DNA of 64,000 nucleotides from the NCBI GenBank assembly GCA_030407315.1, contig JALQPE010000216.1, forward strand, positions 1-64,000. Reading direction: 5' to 3'. Of the stretch, positions 1-9,660 are shown in pieces. Numbering within the stretch: the first letter of the stretch is position 1; every line of letters begins with the position of its first letter. Source of the DNA: Asparagopsis taxiformis. Its lineage: Eukaryota; Rhodophyta; Florideophyceae; Bonnemaisoniales; Bonnemaisoniaceae. Position numbers and translations under genes: made by a program. The notes beneath the pieces are model-generated. The model did not search any database. It was not told where the DNA came from and worked only from the letters and a program-made list of their open reading frames with translations.

Positions 1-808
1 CGGGAGCGTGGGCCGGTGGTGGTGGTGTATACGGTATCGAAGATGCGGATGGCGTGGGGGCATGGAGCAGCTGAGGGAGGGAGGGGTGGAGCAGGTCGGG
101 TACGGGATGGGGAGTGAGAGGTTTTGGAAGAGTAAGCTCAGGGGAATTTGTGTAGAGGCGAAGGAGAGAGGGTTGAGGGTAGAGGAGAGAGGTACTGAAG
201 AACAATACGTTTCAAAGGTGATGGGGGAGAGCATGGGCGAGGAATAGGGGGTGTTTTGCCCTATTCTGAGGTAGTATGAGGACTGGTTATTACGATCTGT
301 ACGGTAGAGCAGAAAATAGGTATGGAATGGAGGTGTGCACCGTGGAAGCGGGATAGGTATCTGAAATGCGTGCTGAGTGGTATGGGGGTGTTTGAGGTAC
401 AGTACGGGGGAGGTGAGCACCACCAGGAAGGGGGTGTGAGCGAGAGGATGAAAAATTAAAGACGAAATTGGAGTCGACCGACAAGGAAAAATAGAGTGGT
501 CGCCGTGATGGATGCGGGACATCCATGTCGAGCACGGCGGCAGAAATTTCTGGGGTCGAAATTTTGAATTTCTGAACCGGCGCCGCGTCCTAGGTGGACA
601 TAGACATGGCGGAAGTCCATCCCGAGGGGGACATCCGTGGTACTAGAAACAATGAATGTCGCCCTAGTAATACTAGACGTACTAGACCGCAGGACGGTCC
701 GGTTCTAGGCGGACATCCAAAAATACTGGAGAACATGGACGTCCGCCTAGTAATACTAGGTGTACTAGAGGTTGTGGACGTCCGCGTCCATTTCCGAGAA
801 CACAGACG
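1..808 (+). repeat. Direct repeat, copy 1 (about 810 bp, truncated by window start)
   Basis: This segment is nearly the same as 4262-5076 on the same strand; the copies differ mainly by single-base insertions or deletions and a few substitutions. Both copies lose similarity at the same place, just after a shared ACACAGACG, so the right boundary at 808/5076 is probably the true end of the repeated unit. The left boundary lies outside the window. The first ~270 bases are very G- and purine-rich on this strand. The last ~200 bases contain two tandem palindrome-bearing subunits. Short open frames inside it are disrupted by the indels, so I do not call a functional gene. It could be the end of a mobile element or part of a segmental duplication. 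Confidence 0.85.
648..795 (+). repeat. Tandem palindrome-bearing subunits in repeat copy 1
   Basis: Two imperfect tandem subunits of roughly 60-80 bp each carry a CTAGTAATACTAG core followed by a GACGTCC-type site. The second contains the perfect 15-bp palindrome CCTAGTAATACTAGG at 746-760 and two GGACGTCC octamers. In the first subunit the octamer has been damaged by a small indel relative to the other copy of the repeat. Confidence 0.7.
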
Positions 809-894
809 TATTAGTGCGCAAGTCATTCTATGAGCACAGACATTGCAATTGGGTCGGTTAAGCAGCGCGAAGGAGTTGCAATGGCATCTCACCA

Positions 895-2811
895 ATGCCA
901 TTGCAATGTATAGAGGGGACGACCGGAGCAGTGAGGTTCGAATGCGACGAGAACCACGCGTTTACAGGATTTGGAAACGAACTTGAAGAGTTTTTTCAAT
1001 CGACATTGAAGAAGAAGACTAAGGCTCGACGCAAACGCCGCCCTTCTGCTGCCAATGTGAGACTCACTCACAAGAAGCAGCGGAATGTCGAACATGAGCC
1101 TGCTTCGCATGGCATCCGCCGCCGTTCACAGCGACTTCGCTCGACGGGGAGCACACGCCTCGAGGAAGAAGAGCCGGTTGTGGTACAACAATCCGCCGGG
1201 GAGAAGAGCAGGCCGTTTGTTGAAACCCACCGATCAACAACAAGCCACTGCTTCCGGTGATGAGGTTGACGAAGACTCCGCCCGTTCCCCCATTCTGCCG
1301 TTGGATGGTCCCCCAAGATAACCAACGTGCTGGTGCGACTCCCTCCAACCAAGAATCTGTCCATAACGTTTCGGACGAGGAAGAAACACAGTGCATACGA
1401 GGCCAAGTCGAAAGCAAGGGGGTCCGCGAAGTGACAATTACATTCACTGTTCCGGAAGGAGTGGAAGTCGATGAAGACGTTTACTCGTTCGTGACTCTCC
1501 TTCTGAACACGACCTCCTGTTCGACGACCGTATGCATCTCTTCCTGACGATTTCGAAGTCAAAGACCGAGCCGAAGGGCATCATCTGGCGCAGCGTCCCG
1601 CGGACGTCATCGCATCGGTGAGGGTTGGCTGTCTTGCCCCCGATTGAGCTCAGGTTGTTATTGGAGAGTGTGGAAATCGATGAGGAGGGCAGAGAGGTGA
1701 GGTATTTGAAGCAAGTGGCGATGGACCCTGTGTTTGAGGGCTGCATATTCCGGAACAACATCGGGCTCGTCATTCTTGTTTTCGAGATCGACCCATCTAT
1801 CCGATGTTTTTCGCAGCGTGGAAGATGGCTGCCAAGGCGATGTGTGAGCCTACATCGACGTTTCTACCCTCGAGGCTGGACTTCGCCCAGGTTGCGCGAA
1901 TGTCTACAAGCTGGAAGGATTCGTATGAGGCCGGCACTGGTATGGCGTACTTCACAATTGCCGAACGGAAATCAACGAGCGAGGGTATACGGTTGCTGGC
2001 CATTTCGCGGATGTAAGCTACCTCGATGCGTCGGACAAGTTCCATTTGACGTGGGTCTCATGGAAGAAATTCCTAACCAGGAATTGTTTCGGTACTTTTT
2101 GGGAACGTGGAGGGGGAGGAGGTGCACAAGGACCCTGGGAACCGGCAGCTGTGGAGTCCCATTGTCAATACTGGGGACGATGAAACAGATGAGAAGAACC
2201 GGAATGAGGGGAGGGCTCGCTTCACGTCTACGCGCCACTGCCTGTTGACTATGCCGAGAACGATGAGACGCATATCGACCGGTTCAAGTTTGTGACGCGG
2301 CGAGCCCTGCTGGATGTGTGGTTGGGAATCCTTGTCCGGCTGATAGGGCTGGAGGAGTGCGGTTTACCGGGAGAAAAACTTGTCATGCCGGCATCTGGGG
2401 GACGGTTTTTGATAACGGGAAGGGGTGTCCTCGGCAGGTCCCACACAATGATTTCCCTGTTCCTCCTCGCGACCGCAAAGATCAACTTCCGGGTTACTTT
2501 TGTTATTGCCAACGGAGATGACCCATTCCTATCTGGGTGTGTCCAGGGTCCCACAAGTACGTCTTTTCCAAAGCGCTGGAATTAGATATGTCGCCAAGAC
2601 GATGAAGCTGAAGAAGGTAATCGTTCCGCCACGTCAGTCTTCATCGGTCCCGGCCATGTACAACATGCCGGGGCAGGGCATGTCGACAGAGTTGTGTCAC
2701 ACACGACAACGAGGTATCACACGTATTTCAGTGAAGCGTCGTATCCGATTCCCGACAATGTTTCGTTTGGTTTCATCAGGCGGTTGGGATTCGAAGAAGA
2801 AGTAAATCGCC
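895..2811 (+). pseudogene. Broken 2-oxoglutarate/Fe(II) dioxygenase-like (DSBH fold) gene
   Basis: No single frame is open, but consecutive pieces in different frames read as one degraded protein. The best part is 2236-2811: a segment with GLPGEKLVMP-like text, then a QVPHNDFPVP piece giving an H-x-D pair (His codon 2444-2446, Asp 2450-2452), then IWVCPGSHKYV, then GPGHVQHAGAGH with a distal His (2664-2666) and a downstream RYHTY (Arg 2712-2714). That order, H-x-D, distal H, then R, is the metal- and cosubstrate-binding pattern of PhyH-like double-stranded beta-helix dioxygenases. An in-frame TGA lies at 2519-2521 and at least two frameshifts are needed (about 2400-2430 and 2590-2640). Upstream to about 895 there are further low-similarity coding-like pieces, including a basic Arg/Lys-rich N-terminal stretch. 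It lies between the two direct-repeat copies. The family assignment is by motif memory only. Confidence 0.5.
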
Positions 2812-3011
2812 AATGCTCCGCGCCGGTCTGCCAGGCAAAGTCAACCGGCACCTGTCAATGTTTCGCCACAAGACAGTTGTTCCCATCCCGGTCAAGAAAG
2901 ATCGTAGGCCGAAGACAGGGCAACTCGGAATCATGCGGATGAAGACGACAGAAGCTCCCAAGAAGAGAACCCTCACAGCGGATCAAAAATTCATCTTGAG
3001 CAGATCAACTC

Positions 3012-3783
3012 CACAGTTTGCCGATAACGCCTATTCTGCCGGGAGATCCTGAATATAGTGAGGACTAGACGAAGAAGAATTTTCCGACGGCTAGATAGCT
3101 TAACAACTACTACTTTGGTAAACATTATCGAAAATATAATCATCTCCTTTATCACTTCCAATCTTGAACCTAGTATATGTACTTCCGTTCCATGCTTTCA
3201 AACTAGATTGTCCATTCCTCGTGGGTTGGAGCATGATTTCCAGGACGATTCCCTCACATCTCTAGACTCGATGGTCTATGGTAGAAATAGCAGAACAATT
3301 GGGTTTGTCGTGCTTCATCGCCTACTTGCTTCCGGTAATGTGTGGACGTCCGATACACGATCCAACCTGAAATGGACGTCCGGTGGATGTCCAGCTCGAT
3401 TGCATTGCTGGCCAGCCCAGAAATTCTAAAATTTCCGAAAAATCAATTTTGTGGCCCAGCATCTCCTGTGCCGAAAATTCCCGCGCTCACTTGTGATATA
3501 CGTCTAGACGTGTTTCGCACTTGTACGCATCAGGGAAGGCGTCACGGAAGGTTGAGACTACGCTACTTGTGTACCGCGTCGTCTGAAATAGCGAGTAGTG
3601 TTTGTTGTATAGTTGTGGAGTATGCGTCTAGTGGTTTGTAAAGCTTGCAGAACGGGATAGGGATGTGGGTGGCCCTATTTTATGAATACATGAGTACCAA
3701 TATTCAGGGTTGACAAAGCGGAAAGGCATAGGCTCATACATGTTTGAGATTGCATAGTAGAGAAAATATTCATCGAAATTTAC
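3012..3783. other. Gene-free stretch with GGACGTCC-type sites
   Basis: I see no coding sequence I can support here. Around 3342-3400 there are several GGACGTCC/GGATGTCC sites like those in the direct repeats. The sequence at about 3415-3480 (AAATTCTAAAATTTCCG and neighbours) resembles, in inverted orientation, the AAATTTCTGGGGTCGAAATT stretch of the repeats. It may be the opposite end of the same repeat family. Confidence 0.4.
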
Positions 3784-4261
3784 ATGGAGCTGATGGAGGT
3801 TTTATGGATGAGGTATGAGAGGAAGAAAATTCTTCTGTGGTATGAGGATGTGTTCTGTGGGGGGATGGAATCTTGGGATGGTACAGGGGGGAGGTGGAAA
3901 TGTACGGAGTGCGGGTTTAGAATGGATTGTGATTCGGAGAGGAGTGCCGACAAGCATATTATGGGGATTGGGGAGACGCTGCGGGGTGTTGGGTAGTGAG
4001 GGCGGAGGAGGTGTTTAGGTGGGACCGTAGGAGGGTGCGGTTGAAGGCGCCGAGAGGAGGGGTTTTTAGGAAAGTGAGGAGAAAGAAGGGGAGGGGGTGG
4101 CGTCTGTTCTGGCTGTGGTGAGTGGGGATGTGATGGAGAAGAAGGGGGTTATTGTATTTGGGGAGGGAGGGAGTGGGAGGAAGGGTGCGAAGTGGGGGGT
4201 TGATATGTGTTTCAGAGCGGGGGAGGTTTCTGGGGATACGGCGGGGAGCCACCCCGCAGTG
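3784..4261 (+). other. Purine-rich, G-skewed stretch leading into repeat copy 2, with a short Cys-containing ORF
   Basis: A 70-codon ORF (3784-3996) contains WKCTECGFRMDCD, a C-x2-C pair followed by a possible Cys/His pair, but it ends within this stretch. Later pieces in other frames look like decayed coding sequence of unknown family. The + strand is strongly G/purine-rich; long proline-rich ORFs on the opposite strand are a consequence of that composition. I do not recognise a function. Confidence 0.35.
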
Positions 4262-5076
4262 CGGGAGCGTGGGCCGGTGGTGGTGGTGTATACGGTATCG
4301 AAGATGCGGATGGCGTGGGGGCATGGAGCAGCTGAGGGAGGGAGGGGTGGAGCAGGTCGGGTACGGGATGGGGAGTGAGAGGTTTTGGAAGAGTAAGCTG
4401 CAGGGGAAGTTTGTGTAGAGGGCGAAGGAGAGGGGTTGAGGGTAGAGGAGAGAGGGTACTGAAGAACAATACGTTTCAAAGGTGATGGGGGAGAGCATGG
4501 TCGAGGAGATAGGGGGTGTTTTGCCCTATTCTGAGGTAGTATGAGGACTGGTTATACGAAATCTGTACGGTAGAGCAGAAAAGTAGGTATGGAATGGAGG
4601 TGTGCACCGTGGAAGCGGGGATAGGTATCTGAAAATGCGTGCTAGAGTGGTATTGGGGGTGTTTGAGGTACAGTACGGGGAGGTGAGCACCAACAGGAAG
4701 GGGGTGTGAGCGAGAGGATGAAAAATTAAAGACGAAATTGAGTCGACCGACAAGGAAAAATAGAGTGGTCGCCGTGATGGATGCGGACATCCATGTCGAG
4801 CACGGCGGCAGAAATTTCTGGGGTCGAAATTTTTGAATTTCTGAACCGGCGCCCGTCCTAGGTGGACATAGACATGGCGGAAGTCCATCCCGAGGGGGAC
4901 ATCCGTGGTACTAGAAACAATGAATGTCGCCCTAGTAATACTAGACGTACTAGACCGCATGGACGTCCGGTTCTAGGCGGACATCCAAAAATACTGGAGA
5001 ACATGGACGTCCGCCTAGTAATACTAGGTGTACTAGAGGTTGTGGACGTCCGCGTCCATTTCCGAGAACACAGACG
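4262..5076 (+). repeat. Direct repeat, copy 2 (815 bp)
   Basis: Second copy of the unit seen at 1-808, in the same orientation, about 4.26 kb downstream. It is immediately followed by copia-type reverse transcriptase sequence, whereas copy 1 is followed by the broken dioxygenase-like gene, so the shared end at ACACAGACG marks a repeat boundary. The copia-like reading frame runs by chance a few codons back into this repeat. It is not obviously an LTR: I see no clear TG...CA ends. Confidence 0.85.
4911..5064 (+). repeat. Tandem palindrome-bearing subunits in repeat copy 2
   Basis: Same arrangement as 648-795. The perfect palindrome CCTAGTAATACTAGG is at 5014-5028. GGACGTCC octamers are intact in both subunits here, three in all, and each is itself a perfect palindrome. 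Confidence 0.7.
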
Positions 5077-6727
5077 AACATATTCTACAAGCTATCATGG
5101 AAACTATAGGCCCAAACCAAGTTTCTGGCTCCAAACTTAGATTCGCTCCTGACTGGATCATTAGCAACTCTTTTGCGCGAGTGTTAGATAACTGGAAAGA
5201 TGTATACACGGATATACATGAACATGCTGTCCCGAAACATGCGAATATAATGCGCTCTCACACCGTTTTCAAAGTGAAAACTGATGAATCGGGCAAGCTA
5301 TCTCTCAAATCTCGTATTGTGGCTTATGGAAACGAGGATCGAGACAAAGATTCGATCCGAAAGGACTCTGCAGCAGCCCAATTTGTTGTCATACGCATAC
5401 TACTGTCACTTGCAGCCATTCTCGGACTCAGACTAGCCAAGATAGATGTCAAAAAGGCATATCTACAAAGTGGACCTATCTCACGTGACATATACGTACG
5501 TCCTCCAAGAGAGTGGTTTACACTGTCAACCGATGATGGAAATAACAGACGAAGTGTCTTATGGAAACTAGAAAAACTCCCTTATGGAATCGTCGAGGCT
5601 AGGAGACAGTGGCATCTTGTTGCTGAGAACTGGATACATTCCAAGCTGAAGTTTACAAAGGTGCCTGGTCTATCCCAGAAATTCGTCAAGCGCACTGATA
5701 ACATGATATCACATATTCTGGTTAAAGTGATTGATGATTTTTTGATAGCTGGAAGTCTGGATGCACTCAACAGTTATGTCACTGACGTTCGAGCTCAATT
5801 TGAGATTGGTACAGTACTGTCGATGACGTGATCACATTTAATGGGGCAGAGATTGCTCAAGCGGATGATGGCTCAATTAAGCTCAATATGACAGATTAAT
5901 GCAATCGAATTGAGCCTATTCCACTGACGCGAGCACGAAGAGCACAAACAAACATGCAAGCCTCAAAAAAAGAACTGTCTTCTTATCAACAACTCGCTGG
6001 TGTCCTAAATTTTCTTGGAAAAGGAGTATTACCACATGCATCCTATGTTGCAAGCTATATGCTTCAGAAAATAGCATCTTTGAAAGTATCAGGGCTTGTT
6101 ACAGCAAATGCAATGCTCAGAGAGATAGAGAATCTATCTCCATCACTAACTTTCCTTGCACCAGAGCGTAATAACGCACTAGATGCTCATCTATACACTT
6201 TCTCTGATGCATCTTACAACATCAGCTCAAAGCAAAGCTACGGTCAGACATGTGTCTTTACCGGTTTAGCCATCCCCGAAGGCGATGTTCATACATTCCA
6301 CCCGCGTGGTTGGACATCATCAAAGCAAAGACGTGTCACCTATTCATCATTTGGCTCTGAAATTTTGGCGTGCGCTGAAGCTGACGATCGTACATTCTGC
6401 GTACGCCAGGCTCTCCTGTACATACTGCACCGACCTACAATAGAGTCGCAGATTAACTTCGACTCGCGGGGCCTGTTCGATGCAATATCAACGTTACATG
6501 AAAGGAGAGACTATCGTCTCAGACAGACTGCGCAACGCATCAGAGACAGTTTTGAAGCCAGAGATTTTGATGTCCTCCGCTGGATAAAAGGGTCATTGAA
6601 TATTAATGATGCCCTAACTAAGCGCAACATTGTGCTCTACAAGCTATTGAAAGATATCTGTATTGACAGACGGCTACATGTTGACTTGAAACAAAGATGT
6701 AACGTGAAGAGTAGTGAATGGTGCTGA
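5077..6727 (+). pseudogene. Ty1/copia-type retrotransposon remnant: reverse transcriptase plus RNase H
   Basis: The RT part (to 5831) shows the copia RVT_2 signature: an HTVFKVKTDESGKL segment leading into KSRIVAYG, then AKIDVKKAYLQSG with a catalytic Asp, then YVRPPREW, and a VIDDFLIAG box supplying the Asp pair. A TGA at 5829-5831 ends that frame. The next frame continues with TFNGAEI-like text, meets a stop near 5897, and then runs from about 5912 as IEPIPLTRARR and SSYQQLAGVLNFLG into the RNase H domain (ORF 5954-6727), which contains TFSDASYN, SKQRRVTYSSFGSE and FDSRGLFDAI. Gag, protease and integrase are missing, so it is 5'-truncated at the junction with the direct repeat. At least one frameshift and one or two stops make it inactive. 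Confidence 0.88.
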
Positions 6728-6893
6728 AAGCGTTTTGTTTTGTTCCAAGTCAATGGGGTGTGTTTGATTGGTGCTATACATGCATCAATCTGATTGGCAC
6801 ATGAGGAGTCAATCAGTAGTTATATTACACGGCAATTATGTGTAACCTGATGCAAGATAATCTTCCAGCATGCCCATGCTGTTTTTTGAGTTA

Positions 6894-7434
6894 TGTTGGG
6901 GAATCTGTCATTCCGTAATTCCCAGTGAGTAGAAAGTTACATAACACTTGGGTCTGTTTGCCATAAGCATAGCCCTATCACTTGACTATGCCATGATGGC
7001 CAACAGTAACTTCTGCATTTGCTATACCAGTGATTGATAGAGTAAATCAATCTGAGCGAGCAGCTCAGAAGCGATTCCATTATGCGATTCTATCAGGATC
7101 ACAGACAGCTTTTTGCAGTATCTGCAATCTCAAAACCATCGGGGCGGTTTCGGGATTTGATGACTTGCGGCTAATGTGCTATGCGTGGGCCAAAACGTGA
7201 TTGCACCTACAATAGCATATCTCAATGTAATCGCTATTGAGTAATGTCGATTAGCTAGCCACAAATTAGTTTATAAAAGAGCACAATCTGCCGCGGTTGT
7301 GCACGGGAAGAGGGAGGGAGGCACAGAAGCAACCATCCTCTTCCCCAGCTGTGCTGAATAGTTATCTAACGCTAACCATCCGTGATTGGAGCTTGTGTGA
7401 AGATTGTCACTAAGAGATAACTACGTTTACCACA
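6894..7434 (+). repeat. Possible 3' LTR of the copia remnant
   Basis: About 165 bp after the RNase H stop the sequence TGTTGGGGAATC begins, which is the usual TGTTGG start of copia-class LTRs, and a TACCACA end at 7434 would close a 541-bp LTR with CA. A TTTATAAAAG box (about 7270-7279) sits at a sensible place for a U3/R promoter. There is no second copy in the window and no obvious polypurine tract just upstream, so the boundaries are tentative. Confidence 0.4.
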
Positions 7435-7487
7435 GAGTGAGCATTCGCAAAACGTGTGTGTGATTTATAGAAGTGTCGCGCACTGTA

Positions 7488-7692
7488 CAGTGTGCGAAAT
7501 TTAAGTGTCGCACCACCCCATATTCGACCGTTCTCACCCTCAAGCCCGATTCATTTCACACGGTACACACAGTTCCACTCCTTTTCACCGTACAATTCCA
7601 TTCCAGTGATATGTTCCGTTCACAAACGTTCCAGTTCGACTGTACGTATCCATAACGGTGCGAAATATTAATGTCGGTGCGAAATTTTATAC
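7488..7692 (+). repeat. Left terminal inverted repeat, with internal direct repeats (IR/DR type)
   Basis: Pairs with 8852-9056. It contains an outer motif TGTGCGAAATTTAAGTGTCG (7491-7510) and an inner motif GGTGCGAAATATTAATGTCG (7657-7676), 17 of 20 bases alike and in the same direction, followed by a partial third GGTGCGAAATTTTA. Tc1-family elements of the IR/DR type carry two transposase sites per end, and these are the likely sites. Confidence 0.85.
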
Positions 7693-7821
7693 AATCACAT
7701 ACAGCAGTGCATCCAAAAGAAGCCGTTTCCACAAAAACTAGCTTCCCAAACTTCGCATACATAACAGATTATAGCTTAGCTTGTCAGTGTGAGTGGGTGA
7801 ACAAGTCTATTTGGCCGAAAC

Positions 7822-8817
7822 ATGCCTTGTGGACGTCAGTTCAGTGATGCTGAGAAAGCAACTATCTTGGCACAGTACCATCATGGTATGAGCCATGTTG
7901 ACATTTCTAAAGAAGTTGGAAGGTGTCGCAGCACTGTCCAAAAGTTTCTGGCACGCCCAAAAGTGACACAACAGAAGAGATGGGTGGCTAGGAATAAAAA
8001 GCTGACAGAAGCAGCTAAGCGAGCACTTATAAGGGAGGCGTGTAAGGGGAAAATGAGCGCAACAGAGCTGCAAAAACACTTCAAGCTGAGTTTTAGTGTG
8101 AGGCATTTACAGCAGATACTGAGTTCAGTTGCATATTTTAGATATGAAAGCATGAAGAAGGGCTTTTTTATGCTTAAAAGGCATCGAGAGATGAGACTCA
8201 CTTGGGCTAGGAATCATTTGGAAACAGGAACGGATTGGAGGCGTCACATCTTTCCAGATGAAAAGAAGTTCAATCTGGATGGTCCTGACGGACTCGCATG
8301 CTACTGGCACTATTTACGGAAGGAAAGGGAGATCTTTTCGAAACGACAGCAGGGTGGTAAATCATTGATGATTTGGGAGGCTGTTGCTTACAATGATTTA
8401 TCCAATCTAGACATACTTGATGGATCTGTAGACTCTGCACGCTATTGCCAGACGCTTCGTGAAACACTTCTTCCCTTTGCTCAAAAGCATTACCAAAATA
8501 ATTGGTTGTTAGTGCAGGATGGTGCAAGTGTGCACAGGTCTAATGAGACGAAAAAGTGGCTGGCAGACAATGGAGTGTGTGCAATTTAGTGGCCTGCAAA
8601 AAGCCCTGACCTCAACATTATTGAGAACGTTTGGGGAATGCTTGCAAGAAAATTTTATGCCAATTGCAGACAGTTTAGCAGACTTACGGAACTTGCCGAC
8701 GCAGTGTTTGACGCATGGAATGAAATTGATATTCCGACTGTCCACAGGCTGTACGAATCGATTCCCAAACGCCTGCTTAGTGTGGTAGACAGCAAAGGAG
8801 GTCCGGCGAAGTACTGA
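7822..8817 (+). pseudogene. Tc1/mariner DD34E transposase with one premature TAG
   Basis: The frame begins MPCGRQFSDAEKATILAQ and has an N-terminal paired-type helix-turn-helix region (about residues 1-120; HVDISKEVGRCRSTVQKFL looks like the recognition part). The catalytic core follows: first Asp in FPDEKKFNLDGPDG, second Asp in LLVQDGASVHR, and Glu in SPDLNIIENVWG. A TAG at 8587-8589 (codon 256) interrupts just before WPAKSPDLN, but the frame is otherwise open to the TGA at 8815-8817 (331 codons including the TAG). Counting the stop as one position, 34 residues separate the second Asp from the Glu, so the TAG looks like a point nonsense change and not an indel. As written, the catalytic Glu would be lost unless the stop is read through. 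Confidence 0.92.
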
Positions 8818-8851
8818 CTTCAATAAACCAGTTCATTGAATCTAACTGTAT

Positions 8852-9056
8852 GTATAAAATTTCGCGCCAACATTAATATTTCGCACCGTTATGGACACGT
8901 ACAGTCGAACTGGAACGTTTGCGAACGGAACAAATCACTGGAATGGAATTGTACGGTGAAAAGGAGTGAAACTGTGTGTACCGTGTGAAATGAATCGGGC
9001 TTGAGGGTGAGAACGGTCGAATATGGGGTGGTGCGACACTTAAATTTCGCACACTG
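8852..9056 (-). repeat. Right terminal inverted repeat of the Tc1/mariner element
   Basis: Reverse complement of 7488-7692 with only a handful of differences over 205 bp. It carries the same outer and inner direct-repeat motifs and is followed by the TA target duplication at 9057-9058. Confidence 0.88.
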
Positions 9057-9058
9057 TA

Positions 9059-9660
9059 TCACAGATGTTACGACTTTTAATAATCGCTTATTGGTGTAAA
9101 TCATATAAATTAGAGCGATGGCCCATTTCTGTAAGCACCAACAAGTCCATAAAATATTTCGGTGAATTAGCATCAAATTGTCTCAACAAATGAATTTTTC
9201 ATGCTGCCAAGCGAAAGGGAAGAGTCGAAGTTTCGACCCCTGTGAGTGCGACAGGGGCATTCACTTTATGCAATATGTGGACTGCTGATTCGCCCCGTCC
9301 TCGACGTTTCGATGTTGTTGGGGCCTCCCCCGGTAGTAACATACTTCAGAATTTGAACTTTCTAAAGTTTGTTGAATTTAGTGGAGAGATTTAGGGACAC
9401 AATTTCGGCGCCTACAGGTACAAATGAAGTTGGCCCTCTGAAAGAGTCTCTCCTGTTCCTTACCAACCTACCCTCCGCTCTGTGTTCGAAATCGTCTAGA
9501 AGTTGCTACCACGGATAACTAAATTTATGAACATACACCGCTTCACTGTTCATTGTGTTGCAGCCAACAAGCAAACACTTTTGAATGGAACTGTCCCTCT
9601 AATAGTTCTTCAGCACCCTTTCGTTTGAACTTCAGGTGTCGTTGGATTTTCCTAGCGGAA
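9059..9660. other. Intergenic: transposon flank and promoter region of the next gene
   Basis: I see no supported coding sequence, RNA gene or further repeat. It lies between the mariner element and the start codon of the small zinc-finger gene and presumably contains that gene's promoter and 5' UTR. Confidence 0.5.

Larger units (their letters stand above)
7488..9056 (+). mobile_element. Tc1/mariner transposon (1,569 bp) with 205-bp terminal inverted repeats
   Basis: The element starts CAGTGTGCGAAATTTAAG and ends with its reverse complement; TA dinucleotides at 7486-7487 and 9057-9058 are the expected target-site duplication. Inverted repeats 7488-7692 and 8852-9056 match almost perfectly over 205 bp. 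Between them lies one transposase reading frame with a single internal stop. The near identity of the two ends suggests a recent insertion or a functional constraint on the ends. Confidence 0.93.

Noticed and set aside
3959..4498. 179-codon Pro/Ser-rich ORF on the minus strand
   Set aside because: It mirrors the G/purine-rich + strand, has no domain, and lies across a repeat boundary. Low-complexity open frames like this arise from composition.
1..5076. The two 0.8-kb direct repeats as LTRs of one retrotransposon
   Set aside because: No TG...CA ends, primer-binding site or polypurine tract were found, and the pol-like sequence lies outside the pair, not between the repeats.
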